Origin: Bacteroidota bacterium
GTDB lineage: Bacteria > Bacteroidota > Bacteroidia > Flavobacteriales > Weeksellaceae
DNA: 64,000 bases
Direction: 5' to 3'
NCBI GenBank assembly: GCA_023458415.1
Contig: JAEWZO010000020.1
Span: 71,263-135,262, forward strand
A model generated the notes under the pieces. It ran no database searches, had not been told where the DNA came from, and saw only the letters and a list, made by a program, of their open reading frames with translations. Shown piece by piece: positions 60,677 to 64,000 of this stretch. Made by a program: the position numbers and the translations under genes. The stretch's first letter is position 1; each line of letters opens with the position of its first letter.

Positions 60677-60707
60677 TTTGTGAATTAGTTTTGATTACTT
60701 AAATTTG
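60677..60707 (+). promoter_or_regulatory. mntH: mntH promoter
   Basis: TTTG (60677-60680), 19 bp, then TAAATTTG (60700-60707), the Bacteroidota promoter pattern. The predicted start of transcription is in the following palindrome. Confidence 0.7.
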
Positions 60708-60726
60708 TTAGGTTAATCTAACTTTA
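60708..60726. promoter_or_regulatory. DtxR/MntR-type operator over the mntH transcription start
   Basis: TTAGGTTAATCTAACTTTA matches the 19-bp DtxR/IdeR consensus TTAGGTTAGSCTAACCTAA at 15 positions and is an inverted repeat. It begins right after the -7 box and ends one base before the ATG (60728), where a bound repressor would block the start site. Manganese-responsive MntR control of mntH is well known; no DtxR-family gene lies in this window. Confidence 0.65.
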
Positions 60727-60727
60727 C

Positions 60728-62071
60728 ATGAACCTGCGTCACAAATCTCAAGGATGGAGAAAAGAACGGACCACCAATTCTTTGGCGGAATCGTTTTCAT
60801 CTGTACATATACCAAAGGATGCCGGATTCTGGCGGAAGCTTTTTGCATTTGCCGGTCCGGGACTGATGATTGCGGTCGGTTACATGGATCCTGGAAACTG
60901 GGCAACCGACATTGCAGGTGGTGCTCAGTTTGGCTATACACTTCTTTCAGTCATTCTTATCTCCAATCTTTTCGCAATGGTATTGCAGCACCTTTCACTA
61001 AAGTTGGGAATTGTTGCTGAAAGAGATTTAGCACAGGCCTGTAAAGATCATTTTCATCCCGTTGTTAACTTCATTTTATGGGTTTTCTGTGAAATTGCAA
61101 TCGCCGCGATGGACCTTGCTGAAGTTTTGGGAACCGCAATTGCGTTAAATCTCCTGTTTGGAATCCCATTAACTTGGGGCGTAGTAATAACCATCATTGA
61201 CGTTTTCCTGATACTTTTACTTCAAGCAAAAGGTTTTCGCTGGCTTGAAAGTATTGTCGCGGGTTTAATATTCATCATCCTCTCCTGCTTCGTTTTTGAA
61301 CTCATCATTGCAGAACCACAGCTATTTCCGATCCTTGAAGGACTGATTCCTCAAAAGCAAGTGATTACAGATCCAATGATGCTGTATATTGCAATCGGAA
61401 TTTTAGGGGCGACAGTTATGCCCCACAACCTTTATCTTCACAGCAGCATTGTTCAGACGAGAAATTACGAAAGAACTACGGAAGGAAAAAGAGAAGCAAT
61501 TAAGTTCGCAACCATCGACAGTACTACTTCCCTGCTCATCGCGTTTTTTATCAACGCCGCGATTCTTATTGTTGCAGCAGCGACTTTTCATACTTCAGGA
61601 AATCAGGATATTGCTGACATCCACGACGCTCATAAAATGCTTGAACCGCTATTAGGAACAAGTTTAGCAAGTATCGCATTTGCAGCAGCATTATTAGCTT
61701 CTGGACTCAATTCAACACTCACCGGAACTTTAGCAGGGCAAATCGTAATGGAAGGTTTTCTGAATATTCGGCTGAAACCTTGGTTGCGACGAATGATTAC
61801 CCGTTTAATAGCAGTAATTCCGGCTTTTTTCGTTACACTTTTCTATGGTGAAAAAGGAACTGCGGAACTTTTAGTTTTAAGTCAGGTTATTCTTTCGATG
61901 CAATTAAGTTTTGCGGTTATTCCACTCGTAATGTTTACCGGCGATAAACTGAAAATGGGAAGTTTTGTAAACAAAAGTTGGCTTAAAATCATCGTTTGGA
62001 TTATTACTGCAGTAATTGTAGTTCTCAATCTTTATCTACTTATAGAAACATTCTTTGGCGAAGGAATCTGA
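60728..62071 (+). CDS. mntH: Nramp-family divalent metal transporter
   Basis: 447 residues, eleven spans. The metal-site helix-1 motif DPGNW (54-58) and helix-6 MPHNLYLHS (231-239) are both intact, as in MntH proteins that take up Mn2+ (and Fe2+) with protons. N-terminal ~35 residues are cytoplasmic. It sits behind a DtxR-type box that covers its start site. Confidence 0.93.
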   Translation: MNLRHKSQGWRKERTTNSLAESFSSVHIPKDAGFWRKLFAFAGPGLMIAVGYMDPGNWATDIAGGAQFGYTLLSVILISNLFAMVLQHLSLKLGIVAERDLAQACKDHFHPVVNFILWVFCEIAIAAMDLAEVLGTAIALNLLFGIPLTWGVVITIIDVFLILLLQAKGFRWLESIVAGLIFIILSCFVFELIIAEPQLFPILEGLIPQKQVITDPMMLYIAIGILGATVMPHNLYLHSSIVQTRNYERTTEGKREAIKFATIDSTTSLLIAFFINAAILIVAAATFHTSGNQDIADIHDAHKMLEPLLGTSLASIAFAAALLASGLNSTLTGTLAGQIVMEGFLNIRLKPWLRRMITRLIAVIPAFFVTLFYGEKGTAELLVLSQVILSMQLSFAVIPLVMFTGDKLKMGSFVNKSWLKIIVWIITAVIVVLNLYLLIETFFGEGI

Positions 62072-62168
62072 TTTTTTATCAATACTTACCATTCCAATTT
62101 CTGACTAATTGTCCACAAATTCTGTTTGGCAATTATTTTGAAAAAGTATCACTATCAAAATCAAAATT

Positions 62169-62708
62169 ATGTCAGAAAATCACGATAACCACGAAGAAGA
62201 CCTGAACATGCAGGAAGAAATCAATCAGAACTCAGATACAGAAACCACAGAAAAAGTGACAGAAAAACCTTCTGCAGAAGAACTTTTGGCAGAAGAAAAA
62301 GACCGTTACATCCGTCTGTTTGCCGAGTTTGAAAACTACAAGAAGAGAACCGCAAAAGAAAAAATGGAATTTTTCCAGTTTGCTAATCAGGATATGATGA
62401 TTTCCATGCTTGCAATTTTGGATGATTTCGAACGCGCATTGAAGGAAATTGCAAAATTCGGAACCGAGAACGATTTGCAGGGTGTTGAACTGATTTATCA
62501 GAAATTTAAAAACAAACTGTACGAAAAAGGTCTGAAAGCAATTGAAATTCAGAAAGGCGACGATTTCAATGTAGATTTTCATGAAGCCATCACCCAAATT
62601 CCGGCACCTTCAGAAGACCTGAAAGGAAAAATTGTTGATGTAATTGAAACAGGTTATACGCTGAACGATAAGGTAATCCGCTTCTCAAAAGTAGTTACCG
62701 GAAACTAA
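62169..62708 (+). CDS. grpE: GrpE nucleotide exchange factor
   Basis: 179 residues. A disordered acidic N-terminus (1-50) leads into the long dimeric helix (KDRYIRLFAEFENYKKRTAKEKMEF) and the beta-domain that ends VIETGYTLNDKVIRFSKVVTG. It releases ADP from DnaK. dnaJ starts 19 bp after its stop; the two form an operon without dnaK. Confidence 0.94.
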   Translation: MSENHDNHEEDLNMQEEINQNSDTETTEKVTEKPSAEELLAEEKDRYIRLFAEFENYKKRTAKEKMEFFQFANQDMMISMLAILDDFERALKEIAKFGTENDLQGVELIYQKFKNKLYEKGLKAIEIQKGDDFNVDFHEAITQIPAPSEDLKGKIVDVIETGYTLNDKVIRFSKVVTGN

Positions 62709-62727
62709 ACCGCTAAAATAGCAAACA

Positions 62728-63852
62728 ATGTCGAAGAGAGATTATTACGAACTTCTGGAGGTATCCAAAAGTGCTTCAGCAGACGAAATAAAAAAAGCTT
62801 ACCGAAAAATGGCGCTTAAATATCACCCGGATAAAAATCCAGGAGATAAAGAAGCCGAAGAAAAGTTCAAGGAAGCTGCAGAAGCCTATGAAGTATTAAG
62901 CGACGATAACAAAAAAGCCCGTTACGACCAGTTCGGACATGCAGGAATGGGCGGCGCAGGTGGATTTGGTGGCGGCTTCGGTGGCGGAATGAATATGGAA
63001 GATATCTTCTCACAATTTGGAGATATTTTTGGTGATCATTTCGGCGGCGGCGGTGGTTTTGGAGGTTTCGGCGGCGGAAGACAACAGGTACGCGGTTCAA
63101 ACCTTCGTGTGCGCATCAAGCTGAACCTTGAAGAAATGGTGAACGGAACGCAAAAAACCATCAAGGTTAAGAAGATGAAAGCTGCACCGGGTGTAACTTC
63201 CAAAACATGTACTACTTGTAACGGAAGCGGCGCTCAGGTAAAAGTGATGAATACCATGTTCGGGCAGATGCAAACACAGACCACCTGTGGAACCTGTCAG
63301 GGAATCGGTGAAGTTGGTGATAAAATTCCGACGGGAGCCAATGCTCAAGGACTAATTAAAGAAGATGAAGAAGTAACCATCAATATTCCTGCAGGAGCGA
63401 GAGAAGGCATTCAACTAAATGTTCGAGGAAAAGGAAACGACGCTCCATTTGGAGGCAATCCGGGAGATCTTTTGGTTGTTGTGGAAGAAGAAACCGATGG
63501 AAACATCAAACGTGAAGGTGATAATCTTCATCAGGAACTATATATTTCGTTTGCGGAAGCAGCTTTGGGAACTCAAAAAGAAATACCAACTGTTGGTGGA
63601 AAAGTTAAAATAAAGGTAGATGCCGGTACTCAATCAGGAAAAATTCTCAGACTTTCCGGAAAAGGTTTACCAAGTATTGACAGTTATGGCAAAGGTGACA
63701 TGTTTGTGCACATAAACGTGTGGACGCCACAGAAACTAACGCCGGAACAGAAAGAGTTTTTCGAAAGCCAGATGAGTAACGGCGCCATGAACGCAGAACC
63801 TTCCGGAAAAGAAAAAACCTTTTTCGATAAAGTAAAAGATTTATTCAATTGA
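62728..63852 (+). CDS. dnaJ: DnaJ co-chaperone with two zinc-finger motifs
   Basis: 374 residues. J domain 1-68 with HPD (33-35); Gly-rich linker (73-115, FGGGFGGGMNMEDIFSQFGD); zinc region with CTTCNGSG (Cys161,164) and CGTCQGIG (Cys187,190) only, where most DnaJ have four CxxCxGxG; then the client-binding C-terminal domains to the end. The reduced zinc centre is, from memory, normal in flavobacteria. It hands unfolded clients to DnaK. Confidence 0.93.
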   Translation: MSKRDYYELLEVSKSASADEIKKAYRKMALKYHPDKNPGDKEAEEKFKEAAEAYEVLSDDNKKARYDQFGHAGMGGAGGFGGGFGGGMNMEDIFSQFGDIFGDHFGGGGGFGGFGGGRQQVRGSNLRVRIKLNLEEMVNGTQKTIKVKKMKAAPGVTSKTCTTCNGSGAQVKVMNTMFGQMQTQTTCGTCQGIGEVGDKIPTGANAQGLIKEDEEVTINIPAGAREGIQLNVRGKGNDAPFGGNPGDLLVVVEEETDGNIKREGDNLHQELYISFAEAALGTQKEIPTVGGKVKIKVDAGTQSGKILRLSGKGLPSIDSYGKGDMFVHINVWTPQKLTPEQKEFFESQMSNGAMNAEPSGKEKTFFDKVKDLFN

Positions 63853-63882
63853 ATTAAAAAGAGGCTTTTTTAAGTAGTCATG

Positions 63883-63904
63883 GTCGGAAGATTTTTCTTC
63901 CGAC
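63883..63904 (+). terminator. Terminator of the grpE-dnaJ operon
   Basis: GTCGGAAG / CTTCCGAC, loop ATTTTT, followed by T6 and further T runs. The remaining 96 bases to the window edge are AT-rich; a -7-like TATCTTTA near the end may belong to a gene outside. Confidence 0.88.
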
Positions 63905-64000
63905 TTTTTTGTTTTTTTTGTTGTGAAGATGATATTTTTTAACAGGTTGATTATCAATTATTTAACTTGTTTATTTGAATTTAATTTCGTATCTTTATAG

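Noticed and set aside
62072..62168. TTGTCCACA before grpE as a further DnaA box or CIRCE-type element
   Set aside because: It is a single one-mismatch 9-mer without neighbours; no inverted CIRCE repeat is visible.

Overview
The window looks like chromosomal DNA of a flavobacterium, most likely of the Weeksellaceae (Chryseobacterium group). The base composition is AT-rich and promoters follow the Bacteroidota -33 TTTG / -7 TAnnTTTG pattern. There is a secreted protein with a type IX (T9SS) C-terminal sorting domain, many Cys lipoproteins, Bacteroidota families (head-GIN/DUF2807, DUF4199, DUF4920, an E1 alpha-beta fusion, S46 dipeptidyl peptidase) and a DnaJ with only two of the four usual zinc-finger motifs. 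No prophage, transposase, CRISPR array or rRNA operon was seen. Nearly everything is housekeeping or nutrient-use gene content.

Layout. 0-13.8 kb runs mostly leftward: an aminotransferase fragment, phosphohexomutase, GIN-domain lipoprotein, a GtrB-type glycosyltransferase, DUF4199 protein, the small SRP RNA (rightward), a NUMOD4/HNH-like protein, a UPF0173 hydrolase, menaquinone genes menA and menB around a T9SS cargo protein, an APC permease, a DUF4920 protein and an M14 peptidase. A 358-bp AT-rich gap (13.80-14.15 kb) holds a cluster of DnaA-box-like 9-mers. After terC and a XRE regulator come two leftward operons (16.0-26.8 kb) that together look like a 3-hydroxybutyrate/ketone-body or short polyester utilisation locus: TonB receptor, alpha/beta hydrolase, 3-hydroxybutyrate dehydrogenase and both subunits of a 3-oxoacid CoA-transferase; then Na+/solute symporter, acyl-CoA ligase and an exported alpha/beta hydrolase. 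Near-identical 27-bp direct repeats bracket the second operon and the unknown gene before it.

27-36.5 kb carries a branched-chain 2-oxoacid dehydrogenase E1 fusion, Amt, LigA, a Fur-family regulator with a zinc-type P1B ATPase, and small proteins. 36.6-48.7 kb is rich in peptidases (S46 DPP11-like, S9 prolyl oligopeptidase, M16) plus aspartase and a lipoprotein amidase; one gene here is interrupted by a single in-frame stop. 48.8-49.2 kb holds three tRNA genes (Ser-GCT, Pro-TGG, Arg-TCT). 49.2-55.2 kb has glycosyltransferases, methyltransferases including PrmA and a THUMP-type RNA methyltransferase, a previously easy-to-miss 33-codon ORF coupled on both sides, and a ZIP transporter. 55.2-63.9 kb has a FadL-type porin, a Gly/Tyr-rich lipoprotein, ProS, a DUF937-OmpA fusion, MntH behind a DtxR/MntR-type box, GrpE and DnaJ.

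The most notable points are the DnaA-box cluster, the hydroxybutyrate-type locus with its repeats, the MntR-type box on the mntH start site, the 33-aa coupled ORF, the purine at tRNA position 33, a three-copy extragenic hairpin repeat, and the one-codon pseudogene. I found no clearly novel defence or mobile system. All family assignments are from reading the sequence, without database searches.
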